From an uncultured Alistipes sp. (GTDB lineage: Bacteria; Bacteroidota; Bacteroidia; Bacteroidales; Rikenellaceae), in assembly GCA_904502285.1 (NCBI GenBank), contig CAJGEC010000005.1, positions 1-64,000 of the forward strand: a DNA stretch of 64,000 bases, given 5' to 3'. Shown here one piece after another: positions 16,928 to 25,265 of the stretch (within the stretch, counting starts at the first letter, position 1; every line of letters begins with the position of its first letter). The notes under the pieces are model-generated. The model was not told the DNA's origin. It ran no database searches and was given only the letters and a program-made list of their open reading frames with translations. The translations under genes and the position numbers were made by a program.

Positions 16928-17630
16928 CATAGTCCGAGACGTAGTCTCCACCCTCTTCCCGTCGTGCTGCATCATCTGTGGTCGCCACGTCGCACCCTCT
17001 GTGTACAATATATGCCCCTACTGTCGCTACGAAGCACCACTTACGAACTTCTGGAAGCAGAGCGACAACCCCGTGAAGAGTCGCTTCGACGGCATCGTTC
17101 CCATTGTCAAGGGCTCCTCATTCCTCTTCTTCAACCACCAGTCGCCCTGGCAGAGGAGCATCCATAGTTTTAAGTATGGAGGTAAATGGTTGTATGCCTA
17201 CAACCTTGGGCTATGGTATGGTGCAGAACTCAAGGCTTCGGGCCTCTACGACGACATCGACGTTATCGTACCCGTACCGCTACACCCATTCAAGATTCTA
17301 AACCGAGGTTATAACCAATCGACCTATTTAGCCGAGGGCATAGCCAAGCAGTTGGGCAAACCCATAGACAACCGCTCGGTGCGTCGTCTGAGAAACAACC
17401 CCGCACAGGCTCGTAAGAAGTCGCACGACAGGTGGCTCAACACCGAACACCTCTTTGGGGTGCGTCATCCCGAACGCCTAAAATCAAAACATATCCTTAT
17501 AGTGGATGATGTCCTGACCACGGGTGCTACAATCAGTTCCTGCATAGCCGCAATCCAAGAGAGTGTTCCCGACTGTCGCATATCCATCGCTACGCTGGCC
17601 GTATCGAGGAGTATATTGTTAATTCGCTAA
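16911..17630 (+). CDS. ComF family phosphoribosyltransferase-like protein
   Basis: A 239-residue protein with an N-terminal Cys cluster (C19, C20, C23, C35, C38; CCIICGRH and CPYC) resembling a zinc ribbon. A C-terminal type I phosphoribosyltransferase fold carries the PRPP loop IVDDVLTTGATIS near residue 205. ComF is needed for DNA uptake in competent bacteria, and relatives occur beside priA-like genes in many genomes, suggesting a DNA-processing role. The 17-bp overlap with priA supports a functional tie. I would not call this comF proper in an organism whose competence is unknown. Confidence 0.88.
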   Translation: MSIVGNIVRDVVSTLFPSCCIICGRHVAPSVYNICPYCRYEAPLTNFWKQSDNPVKSRFDGIVPIVKGSSFLFFNHQSPWQRSIHSFKYGGKWLYAYNLGLWYGAELKASGLYDDIDVIVPVPLHPFKILNRGYNQSTYLAEGIAKQLGKPIDNRSVRRLRNNPAQARKKSHDRWLNTEHLFGVRHPERLKSKHILIVDDVLTTGATISSCIAAIQESVPDCRISIATLAVSRSILLIR

Positions 17631-17637
17631 CATTTTA

Positions 17638-17668
17638 TTTGCATAATCACTATATTTGCGTACCTTTG
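17638..17668 (+). promoter_or_regulatory. Promoter of the BACON lipoprotein pair
   Basis: TTTG at 17638-17641, a 19-bp spacer, then TACCTTTG at 17661-17668. The start codon lies 54 bp downstream. A second TAnnTTTG-like box (TATATTTG) at 17651 overlaps the spacer. Confidence 0.7.
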
Positions 17669-17722
17669 TGTTTGAGAATTATTTAAAACAAACAATAAAA
17701 AACTAAAAACACACTAATTACA

Positions 17723-19447
17723 ATGAAAAAGTTTTTGCTATGCTTTGCACTCTGTGCATTTGCCTTTGCATTCTCTTCTTGTGAGGAGGCTCCAGTGGAG
17801 AATCCTGACAATGAGCAGACTCCAGGCGATGAGAATGAGAACAACAACAATGAGAACGGTGGCAACACCCAAAATCCAACCATCGAGTTCCAGATCATTT
17901 CTGAGAACCCTATGGAGTTCACAGCCGAGGGTGGCGCTTGCGTAATTAAGTATGCCATCACCAACCCTGATGAGACCCTCACAGTGACCGCTACAACTGA
18001 GGCCGAGTGGATTTCGGAGGACGATAGCGATTACGGCGGAGAGGAGAACACCCTCTACTTTATCGTTGCTAAGAACGAGGTTGAGGAGTCACGTACCGCA
18101 ACTATCGTTGTAACCTACGACCGCGAGTATGAGGTAGTTATCAACCAGGTTGCTGCTGAGCCAACAGAGGATCCAAAGCCTGAGATCGACTACTCTATCG
18201 TCATCAAGTCGGCAAACCCTATGGAGTTCTCTGCCGAGGGAGGTCCTTGCAAGATCTACTACGAGATTGTGAACCCTAAGGTGGGTGTCTACTTCATCGA
18301 GTCATACAGCACTGATGATTGGATTGAGAACGACTACTACGCTGGTGAGGGCGACTTCTCTTACACCGTTAAGCCAAACACCACTACTGAGCCACGTACT
18401 GGCAAGGTAATCCTCACTTACGGCGAGGTTACAGCCGAGGTCGTTATCAACCAGGCTGCACACGCTGGTTCTGAGCCAGATCCAATCCCAGACCCATCAG
18501 AGGCAGTAAACCTCCCATATATGTCGGGTAACTACTTCGGCAATATGTATGGTGCTACGGAGAACGACTACAACTACTGCGTAGTTTTGTCTACTATGGA
18601 GAACTGCGTAGACATCGTCACTGGCGAGAATCACGTCTACGCAGGCAACATATACCTCTACCTCGACCTCTACTCTTCAACTCCAGCGGAGAACTACAAC
18701 GCATCATTCCGCGTTCCTGATGGTCTCTACCTCTTCGATAGCGAGGACTCTGGCGAGGCTGGAACTATTGGAGCAACATACTCGTTTTTGTATGATGCTA
18801 CAGGTGCAGGCGTTGAGACATTCTTCTCTGATGGTTCTGTAACCGTTGAGGATGGCACTATCTACTGTACTCTCAAGGGTGAGGATGGACAGTTGTATGT
18901 ATTCTCATCAAACGATATCGAGGTAGACAACACTAAGTTGTTCAAGGGCAATGGCTACCTAGCATCTACCCTTACTGGCGACCTCCACATCCCATTCGAG
19001 AACCCATCGCTCCGTGGCGAGTGTAGCCTCGACTACTACGTATTGGGCCGCAACTACTGGACTATCTACGTTATAGACAACAGCGACGAGTACCACAGCC
19101 TTCAGTTGGACCTCTTCTTGCCATACAACGAGCTTGTTCCTCAGGGCGAGTTCGTAGTATCTGAGGATATTACCCTCGATAAGATTATTCTTCCTGGCTT
19201 CCTCAACTCATACAACGATAATATGTGGTCTTGGTACTATACCGATGAGGCTTATGCTACTATCCGCGAGGGTAAGGTTACATTTACCAAGAATAGCAAT
19301 GGCACTGTCACTGCAGTCTTGGATCTTAAGGACGACCAGGGCAACAAGATCACTGGTGAGTGTACTGCAACATATACACACAACGTCTACCAGCAGTCTG
19401 CTGCAAGTTGTGTAGTACGCACAGAGGCTAAACCATCACGTAAGTAA
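17723..19447 (+). CDS. Surface-type lipoprotein with two BACON domains
   Basis: 574 residues. The lipoprotein signal is MKKFLLCFALCAFAFAFSSC, with Cys at 20 followed by acidic EE, which resembles surface-export signals in this phylum (inference). An Asn/Glu-rich linker follows at about 25-52. Two BACON-like beta domains lie at about 53-145 and 153-248; each has the form 'NPMEF(T/S)AEGG', then an aromatic 'EWIS' or 'DWIE' strand, then 'V-I-N-Q'. The remainder is an all-beta region ending in DDQGNKITGECTATY. That closing motif recurs in the next gene and in the lipoprotein at 43721-45625. BACON domains are often linked to carbohydrate or mucin binding. The next lipoprotein gene starts 5 bp later. 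Confidence 0.85.
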   Translation: MKKFLLCFALCAFAFAFSSCEEAPVENPDNEQTPGDENENNNNENGGNTQNPTIEFQIISENPMEFTAEGGACVIKYAITNPDETLTVTATTEAEWISEDDSDYGGEENTLYFIVAKNEVEESRTATIVVTYDREYEVVINQVAAEPTEDPKPEIDYSIVIKSANPMEFSAEGGPCKIYYEIVNPKVGVYFIESYSTDDWIENDYYAGEGDFSYTVKPNTTTEPRTGKVILTYGEVTAEVVINQAAHAGSEPDPIPDPSEAVNLPYMSGNYFGNMYGATENDYNYCVVLSTMENCVDIVTGENHVYAGNIYLYLDLYSSTPAENYNASFRVPDGLYLFDSEDSGEAGTIGATYSFLYDATGAGVETFFSDGSVTVEDGTIYCTLKGEDGQLYVFSSNDIEVDNTKLFKGNGYLASTLTGDLHIPFENPSLRGECSLDYYVLGRNYWTIYVIDNSDEYHSLQLDLFLPYNELVPQGEFVVSEDITLDKIILPGFLNSYNDNMWSWYYTDEAYATIREGKVTFTKNSNGTVTAVLDLKDDQGNKITGECTATYTHNVYQQSAASCVVRTEAKPSRK

Positions 19448-19452
19448 GCGCT

Positions 19453-20358
19453 ATGAAAGGTCTTAAGTATCTATTTTCGTTGGTGCTAATGATGGCTGTA
19501 GCGTGCTCTCCAGAGACACCTACACCAGCACCAGGTGACAATAACGGAGGCACTGAGCAGGAAACTCCTGCTCCAGTGCTTACCATCATTTCGGCAAAGA
19601 GCTTCATCGCCATTGCCGAGGGTGAGGAGTACACCGTAACTTATGCTATTGAGAACCCTAAAGAGGGTCTCTCTGTAGAGGCAAACATCGAGGATAACTG
19701 GATTAGCATCAAGGAGGGTGTTACAGAGGAGAATACCATAGTATTTGTCATTGCCGAGAACACATCGGAGGCTCCACGCTCAGCAACAGTAGAACTCACC
19801 TATGGTGAGGCTTCGGCAGAGGTGAAGATTAGCCAGGCTGGTGCAGTTATCGTAAATAACGATCCTCTCTCGACTCTTACAAACGATGTTGAGATGGATC
19901 TCAACGAGGACACCTACGTCTTTGCAGATTGCTATGGCGACAACAATGGCACAGGCATCTATATTTGGCAGTTCTACTTTATGGATGTTATTAATCGCCA
20001 GATGATTTGGCTTGAGGTATTGTATGAGTCTCAGGCTGGAGCTACAACCGAGGAGTTAGTAATCCCTACTGGTAAGTTCGTGGGTTCTGACGACAAGTGG
20101 AGTACAGGTACTCTGATGATTGGCCACGTAATCGAAGACTTTGACGGCCTCTACAATGCTGGTTCGTGGTACACTCAGATAACTACCGAGACTCAGGCGG
20201 AGGCCTTGGCACCTATTGCTGGCGGTGTTTTCACCATCGAGGCTATAGAGGGTAGCGACACGTTCAGCGCGAACTTCGACGTTAAGGACGATTTGGGTAA
20301 CCGCATTACAGGCGCATACGAAGGCCGTATCACCATCGAGGACTTTAGAACAGAGTAA
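19453..20358 (+). CDS. BACON-domain lipoprotein, short paralogue
   Basis: 301 residues. The signal is MKGLKYLFSLVLMMAVAC (Cys 18). A Pro/Thr/Glu-rich linker is followed by one BACON domain at about 42-135 (IENPKEGLSVEANIEDNWIS, then SAEVKISQAG). The C-terminal beta domain (about 145-300) ends KDDLGNRITGAYEGRITIEDF, the same closing motif as the upstream gene. It therefore looks like a shortened copy of its neighbour, with one BACON unit instead of two. It is the second gene of a two-gene unit that ends in a strong terminator. Function unknown; glycan or surface binding is inference. Confidence 0.82.
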   Translation: MKGLKYLFSLVLMMAVACSPETPTPAPGDNNGGTEQETPAPVLTIISAKSFIAIAEGEEYTVTYAIENPKEGLSVEANIEDNWISIKEGVTEENTIVFVIAENTSEAPRSATVELTYGEASAEVKISQAGAVIVNNDPLSTLTNDVEMDLNEDTYVFADCYGDNNGTGIYIWQFYFMDVINRQMIWLEVLYESQAGATTEELVIPTGKFVGSDDKWSTGTLMIGHVIEDFDGLYNAGSWYTQITTETQAEALAPIAGGVFTIEAIEGSDTFSANFDVKDDLGNRITGAYEGRITIEDFRTE

Positions 20359-20376
20359 CACCTCATATACTCAGAC

Positions 20377-20404
20377 AAAAAAAGGGCTTAACGGCCCTTT
20401 TTTT
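20377..20404. terminator. Bidirectional terminator between convergent genes
   Basis: Seven A, then GGGC, a six-base loop, GCCC and seven T. The symmetrical A and T runs let it end both the BACON pair on the plus strand and the phosphoesterase gene on the minus strand. Confidence 0.9.
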
Positions 20405-20428
20405 GTTTTATATATCGCGTAGGTATGC

Positions 20429-21598
20429 CTACTCCACCGTATGGCTATATACTCGACCAAAACGATCTGTCACATTGATAGTTACGTTGGTAGCGTTTTC
20501 CGATGGTATGCAACGGAAGTAGTGGTTGCGAGGCATTGCCGAACGACGGAGGCGTTGCATAATGACCTCGGAATAGTTGGCCTCCTGCTCAACGTAGTGC
20601 ATATACTCAGGGTCTACCATCGTAAACTGCTCCATAGCCCCCTTCGATTCGCCATCCTCGGTCCACTCCACACGCCAAGCATCCTCCCAGCCAGCCACCT
20701 TAACTACAACCTCTCGGCTACCCTCGTCGCTCAAGAGATATATTGGGCTATTTGACTCACGGCCAAGGATGTCGTAGTGCCATTGCCACTCCCCATCTCG
20801 TTCCTCGATGCAGAGCACCGCACGTGGCATACCGTCGCCACACAAGGGGGCGAACCACAAGTTTCCATTCACCTGCGACACACTTATCTCCATAACCCCC
20901 TCCGCAATCTCGGCAATGGCGTGGCGGTGACGATGTCCAGTGATAAAATTTACACGACGACCCTTGAGTATGCGTAGCAACTTGCGGGTATATCTTAGAG
21001 GCTCGCAACCATTACTGAAATCTACCGCTGGGGCGTGCATAGCCACCACAAGGCGCTTTGCTTCATCTGTCTGACGCACAACACTGCGAAGCCAGCGACG
21101 TTGCCTTAAATCGACTTGAGGAGTGTAATCTTCGTAACTCCTATAGCCTATATTATCCAAGCCTATGAGTAGGCTCTGGCCCATCGCCACAGCGTAGTTC
21201 TTTGGGCCAAACGCCTGTACGTAGTGGCTCTCAGCAACTCGCTCATTACGTGGGCTTTGCCTATCGTGGTCGTGATTGCCCATAACGGCATATACATCAA
21301 CTCCAAGCCCCTCGAAAAGGGCCTTGACACGTGGCAAAAACGACATAGTATCCCACACCACATCGCCCGTAAGGAGAATCGCCGTAGGGAGGTCGCTCTC
21401 AGCCTTATATCGCTCGACTATGGTGGCTATATGGGGCATTATCTCACTCTCCAAACGCCCCAACTGCTCCTCGGTCTGAGGCTGTGGGTCACCCACGACG
21501 ATAAGGTTAAAACCCCTCGTATCTACCTCTTGAGCCGAGGTTTTTGCAAGGCCACAAATAAGAGACAAAACCACCAATATAAGTTCTATTTTTCGCAT
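20429..21598 (-). CDS. Secreted calcineurin-like metallophosphoesterase
   Basis: 389 residues from the ATG at 21598, chosen because it gives a clean signal peptide (MRKIELILVVLSLICGLAKTSAQ), has AGGA before it, and lies downstream of the promoter; ATG at 21613 is an alternative. The binuclear-metal motifs are all present: VVGDPQ, LLTGDVVWD, GNHDHD, AMHAPA and GHRHRH. A C-terminal beta domain (about 270-389) ends with a strand-rich NVTINVTDRFGRVYSHTVE, resembling the N-/C-terminal add-on domains found on Bacteroides phosphoesterases of this type. Substrate is unknown (phosphoester or nucleotide in the periplasm). Transcribed alone. Confidence 0.88.
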   Translation of the reverse strand: MRKIELILVVLSLICGLAKTSAQEVDTRGFNLIVVGDPQPQTEEQLGRLESEIMPHIATIVERYKAESDLPTAILLTGDVVWDTMSFLPRVKALFEGLGVDVYAVMGNHDHDRQSPRNERVAESHYVQAFGPKNYAVAMGQSLLIGLDNIGYRSYEDYTPQVDLRQRRWLRSVVRQTDEAKRLVVAMHAPAVDFSNGCEPLRYTRKLLRILKGRRVNFITGHRHRHAIAEIAEGVMEISVSQVNGNLWFAPLCGDGMPRAVLCIEERDGEWQWHYDILGRESNSPIYLLSDEGSREVVVKVAGWEDAWRVEWTEDGESKGAMEQFTMVDPEYMHYVEQEANYSEVIMQRLRRSAMPRNHYFRCIPSENATNVTINVTDRFGRVYSHTVE

Positions 21599-21632
21599 AG
21601 TTCCTCGATTCATTATCATCTGTTTTATGTTG

Positions 21633-21640
21633 CAAATATA
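21633..21640 (-). promoter_or_regulatory. -7 element of the phosphoesterase gene
   Basis: TATATTTG on the minus strand, 35 bp upstream of the chosen start; this rules out the longer reading that would begin at a TTG at 21664. Confidence 0.6.
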
Positions 21641-21715
21641 CCCTTTTCTTCCTAAAAACTGCAACCTCGTGCAAAATTATGCGCGTATGCGTGCGTTATT
21701 GAGAGAAAATTTTAC

Positions 21716-21723
21716 TACCTTTG
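21716..21723 (+). promoter_or_regulatory. -7 element of dnaX
   Basis: TACCTTTG only 7 bp before the dnaX ATG, implying a very short or nearly absent 5' leader. The -33 is not clear. Confidence 0.5.
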
Positions 21724-21730
21724 TCAAGTT

Positions 21731-23539
21731 ATGGATAATTTTATTGTTTCAGCACGCAAGTACCGTCCCGCAACCTTTGCGTCGGTTGTAGGACAACGAC
21801 ACATTACTTCGACATTGAAGAATGCCATTGAGCGTGGCCAGTTGGCACACGCATACCTCTTCTGCGGACCTCGCGGTGTGGGCAAGACGACCTGCGCCCG
21901 CATCTTCGCTAAGGCAATCAACTGCCTCAACCCTCAGGGTGGCGAGGCTTGCAACGAGTGTGAGTCGTGTCGCTCGTTCAATGAGGGCCGTTCGCTCAAT
22001 GTCCACGAACTCGATGCCGCATCTAACAACTCGGTAGATGATATCCGCAACCTCATAGAGCAGGTGCGCATCATCCCACAGCAGGGTAGCTACTCGGTAT
22101 TCGTTATCGACGAGGTGCATATGCTCTCGGCAGCGGCATTCAACGCCTTCCTCAAGACCCTTGAGGAGCCACCACGTCACGCCATATTTATCCTTGCTAC
22201 AACCGAGAAACATAAGATTATCCCTACAATCCTCTCACGTTGCCAGATCTACGACTTCAACCGCATAAAGGTTGAGGATGGCGTGGAGTACCTCCGCTAC
22301 ATCGCAAATAAGGAGGGTGTTACGGCCGATGACGAAGCCCTCAACCTTATCGCACATAAGGCCGATGGAGGTATGCGCGATGCACTGTCAATGTTCGACA
22401 AGGCGGTATCATTCTGTGGTAACAATCTCAACTACAAGGATGTAGCATCGACACTCAACGTACTCGACTACGACACCTACTTCTCGGTTACGGAGTTGCT
22501 CTTGGCAGGAAACTACGTGGAGACCCTCTTGCGTTTCGACGAGGTGCTTTCACGAGGCTTCTCACCACAGGTATTCATTGCGGGTCTCAACGCCCACTTC
22601 AGGGATCTCCTTATGGCTAAGGGTCCTGCCGTATCGCTCATAGAGTTCACAGGAACTCTTGTGGAGCGTTACAAGGAGCAGGCGGTACGATGCAGTGAGC
22701 AATTCCTCTTCACTGCAATATCGCTACTCACGGAGGCAGATGGCAAGATACGACAGTCTTCGAATCAACGACTGCTTGTGGAACTGGGACTTATGAAGAT
22801 TGCGGGTCTCGGTCAAAAAAAAAATGAGGGGATAGATAACCTCGTGGAGTTCATCGAGGGTATCGTGGAGACGAGTTTCGACACCTCGATACAACTCCCA
22901 CCCTTGGATACCACAATCCCTGTACCTCAGAGCGCACAGCCACAACCGCAGGCTCCTGCACCCCAGACCGTGGTGACGGTGACACGACCTCTTGAGACCA
23001 CACAACCAGAGAGTGTAGCACCAAGCGTACAGCCACAACCTGAAGAGCCCCAAAGAGCCGTTCGCACTGGTCGCTCACCTCGCCTACCATCCCTCACAGG
23101 TCTACTGCGTAACGAGGCAAAGAGTGCGTCAGAGATAATGAGTGAGCAGGAGGCTTTAGAGGCGCGCACCACCTCGTACATAGATCCACACTGCGAAGAT
23201 AAGCTGAACTTCGCCAGAGACAAGATAGTAGAGAGGGTGACAAAATACCGCAAACGTCTCGGCGTTATATTCGACAGTATGACCATCGAGGGCAACACCA
23301 TAACGGTAACCGTAGCCTCGGAGGGAGCAAGGGATGAGATATACCACGACAAGAGCGACTTGCAGAAGTTGATAGCCCAGGCCAGTGGTGTGAAGGGCCT
23401 CGTCGAGATTGCCGTGACGGTGAACGAGCAGATACGTGTGGCTCGCCCAATCACCCTTGAGGATAGACTCCGACACCTGGTGACGAAGAACGACAAGCTC
23501 CTCGATATGATCGAGAAACTCGGACTCGATGCTGAGTAA
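21731..23539 (+). CDS. dnaX: DNA polymerase III subunits gamma and tau
   Basis: Clamp-loader ATPase that assembles the sliding clamp; the full-length tau also ties polymerase and helicase together. 602 residues. Walker A GPRGVGKTT is at 46-54, zinc Cys at 65, 74, 77 and 80, DEVH at 127-130, and the SRC motif (LSRCQIYDF) is also seen. Domains I-III end near residue 360. A Pro/Gln-rich linker (about 395-450) and a basic/charged C-terminal tau region follow. A run of ten A covers codons 362-365. Slipping by one base in either direction reaches a stop within four codons, giving a product of about 365 residues that matches domains I-III, i.e. a gamma form. See the separate entry. Confidence 0.96.
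   Translation: MDNFIVSARKYRPATFASVVGQRHITSTLKNAIERGQLAHAYLFCGPRGVGKTTCARIFAKAINCLNPQGGEACNECESCRSFNEGRSLNVHELDAASNNSVDDIRNLIEQVRIIPQQGSYSVFVIDEVHMLSAAAFNAFLKTLEEPPRHAIFILATTEKHKIIPTILSRCQIYDFNRIKVEDGVEYLRYIANKEGVTADDEALNLIAHKADGGMRDALSMFDKAVSFCGNNLNYKDVASTLNVLDYDTYFSVTELLLAGNYVETLLRFDEVLSRGFSPQVFIAGLNAHFRDLLMAKGPAVSLIEFTGTLVERYKEQAVRCSEQFLFTAISLLTEADGKIRQSSNQRLLVELGLMKIAGLGQKKNEGIDNLVEFIEGIVETSFDTSIQLPPLDTTIPVPQSAQPQPQAPAPQTVVTVTRPLETTQPESVAPSVQPQPEEPQRAVRTGRSPRLPSLTGLLRNEAKSASEIMSEQEALEARTTSYIDPHCEDKLNFARDKIVERVTKYRKRLGVIFDSMTIEGNTITVTVASEGARDEIYHDKSDLQKLIAQASGVKGLVEIAVTVNEQIRVARPITLEDRLRHLVTKNDKLLDMIEKLGLDAE
22815..22824 (+). other. A10 slippage site in dnaX (probable tau/gamma switch)
   Basis: Ten consecutive A, read as CAA AAA AAA AAT in the zero frame. 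One extra A in the mRNA, or a -1 ribosomal slip, gives AAA then TGA at 22825-22827, ending the protein after 365 residues. One lost A gives ATG AGG GGA TAG, also a near-immediate stop. The run sits at the boundary between the clamp-loader domains and the tau-specific part. Long A-runs in dnaX produce gamma by transcriptional slippage in Thermus and by frameshifting in E. coli; that it happens here is inference. Confidence 0.7.
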
Positions 23540-23604
23540 GGCAACCATCAAAAAGTATAAACAACATATTGATAATTAGATAATTAACTAAAAACAAACG
23601 AATA

Positions 23605-24900
23605 ATGATTAAGGATTTCATTGAAGAACTTGAGTGGCGCGGTATGATACATACCGTGATGCCAGGCACCAAGGAGCAGTTGCAGAAGGGTATGACTTCT
23701 GCATACTTGGGCATCGACCCTACGGCCGACTCACTACATATCGGTCACCTCGTGGGTGTGATGATTTTGAAGCACTTCCAGATGTGTGGCCATCGCCCCA
23801 TCGCCCTTATTGGTGGTGCTACGGGTATGATTGGCGACCCATCGGGTAAGTCACAGGAGCGCAACCTCCTCGACGAGACAACCCTACGCCACAACCAGGA
23901 GGCTCTTCGTCGTCAGTTGGCAAAACTTATCGACTTCGACTCTACGGCCGAGAACCACGCTATCTTGGTGAACAACTACGACTGGATGAAGGAGTTCTCA
24001 TTCCTCGACTTCGCACGCGACATCGGCAAGTGTATCACCGTGAACTATATGATGGCTAAGGACTCTGTGAAGAAGCGCTTCAATGGCGAGGGCGACGGTA
24101 TGTCGTTTACGGAGTTCACATACCAGCTTCTGCAGGGCTACGACTTCTTGCACCTCTACCAGGAGTACGACTGTAAGCTCCAGCTCGGTGGTGCAGACCA
24201 GTGGGGTAACATCACTACAGGTACAGAGCTTATCCGCCGCAAGCTCGGCTCTGAGGCTGAGGCCTTTGCTATCACCTGCCCACTAATCACCAAGGCTGAT
24301 GGCACTAAGTTTGGTAAGACCGAGAGTGGTAACGTATGGCTCGATGCTCGCTACACCTCGCCTTACAAGTTCTACCAGTTCTGGCTCAACGTGAGCGATG
24401 AGGATGCTAAGCGCTACATCAAGATCTTCACTCTGCTCGACCGCCAGACTATCGAGACACTTATCGCCGAGCACGACGAGGCTCCACACTTGCGCATCTT
24501 GCAGAAGCGCTTGGCTGAGGAGCTCACCACAGCCATCCACTCTAAGGAGGAGTTGGAGAAGGCTCAGGCGGCATCAAACATACTCTTCGGCAACGCCACT
24601 TCGGAGGCTCTCCGCTCGTTGGATGAGACTACCCTATTGCAGGTATTCGAGGGTGTGCCACAGTTCACCATCACCCGTGACGACCTCACTAAGCCATTCA
24701 TCGACATCGTGGCAGAGGTGTGCAAGGTGTTCCCTTCAAAGGGCGAGTGCCGCAAGATGGTACAGGGCGGTGGTGTACAGCTCAACAAGGAGAAGGTGGT
24801 GGATGCTATGCGCGAGGTTACTGAGCAAGACCTCATCGCTGGCAAGTACCTCCTCGTGCAGCGTGGCAAGAAGAACTACTTCCTAATCACTGTTGAGTAG
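23605..24900 (+). CDS. tyrS: Tyrosyl-tRNA synthetase
   Basis: Charges tRNA-Tyr. 431 residues, class I aminoacyl-tRNA synthetase. Class signatures are HIGH at 45-48 (DSLHIGHLVG) and KFGKT at 235-239. The C-terminal S4-like RNA-binding domain is seen as SKGECRKMVQGGGVQLNKEKV. The YLGIDPTADSLHIGH segment is of the standard bacterial TyrRS type. The stop at 24900 adjoins the likely start of folB, so the two are co-transcribed. Confidence 0.96.
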   Translation: MIKDFIEELEWRGMIHTVMPGTKEQLQKGMTSAYLGIDPTADSLHIGHLVGVMILKHFQMCGHRPIALIGGATGMIGDPSGKSQERNLLDETTLRHNQEALRRQLAKLIDFDSTAENHAILVNNYDWMKEFSFLDFARDIGKCITVNYMMAKDSVKKRFNGEGDGMSFTEFTYQLLQGYDFLHLYQEYDCKLQLGGADQWGNITTGTELIRRKLGSEAEAFAITCPLITKADGTKFGKTESGNVWLDARYTSPYKFYQFWLNVSDEDAKRYIKIFTLLDRQTIETLIAEHDEAPHLRILQKRLAEELTTAIHSKEELEKAQAASNILFGNATSEALRSLDETTLLQVFEGVPQFTITRDDLTKPFIDIVAEVCKVFPSKGECRKMVQGGGVQLNKEKVVDAMREVTEQDLIAGKYLLVQRGKKNYFLITVE

Positions 24901-24901
24901 C

Positions 24902-25261
24902 GTGAACCCGATATACACCATACGCCTTGATGGCATCTATCTTCGTGCCTACCACGGTTGCTACGACCTTGAGCAACAGGTGGGTAACCGTTTCCGTGTG
25001 GATATGGTAATCCGCACCACCTTGGGTGACCTCCCCCAAAGCGACGACGTAACGCAGGCCGTGAACTACCTCACCGTCTACGAGATCGTCGAGCGCACTA
25101 TGAAGCGTACTCAGCGCACCATAGAGGCTGCCGCCTCGAACATCATCGAGGCCGTAAAGGCGGAGTTCCCTCAAATTATCGAGGTGGAGTGTACCGTAGC
25201 AAAGATAGCCCCTCCATTGGGTGGAAAAATCGACAAAGTAAGCGTAACTTTAATTGGATAA
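24902..25261 (+). CDS. folB: Dihydroneopterin aldolase
   Basis: Folate pathway enzyme that cleaves dihydroneopterin to 6-hydroxymethyl-dihydropterin and glycolaldehyde. With the GTG start at 24902 it has 119 residues, the usual size; a TTG at 24893 overlapping the tyrS stop is an alternative, and there is no ATG. Family features are YTIRLDGIYLRAYHGCYDLEQQVGNRFRVDM (RAYHGC with the conserved glycolaldehyde-binding region), NYLTVYEIV and AKIAPPLGGKIDKVSV. It ends 4 bp before the transporter start. No other folate gene is nearby. Confidence 0.92.
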   Translation: MNPIYTIRLDGIYLRAYHGCYDLEQQVGNRFRVDMVIRTTLGDLPQSDDVTQAVNYLTVYEIVERTMKRTQRTIEAAASNIIEAVKAEFPQIIEVECTVAKIAPPLGGKIDKVSVTLIG

Positions 25262-25265
25262 GAGT

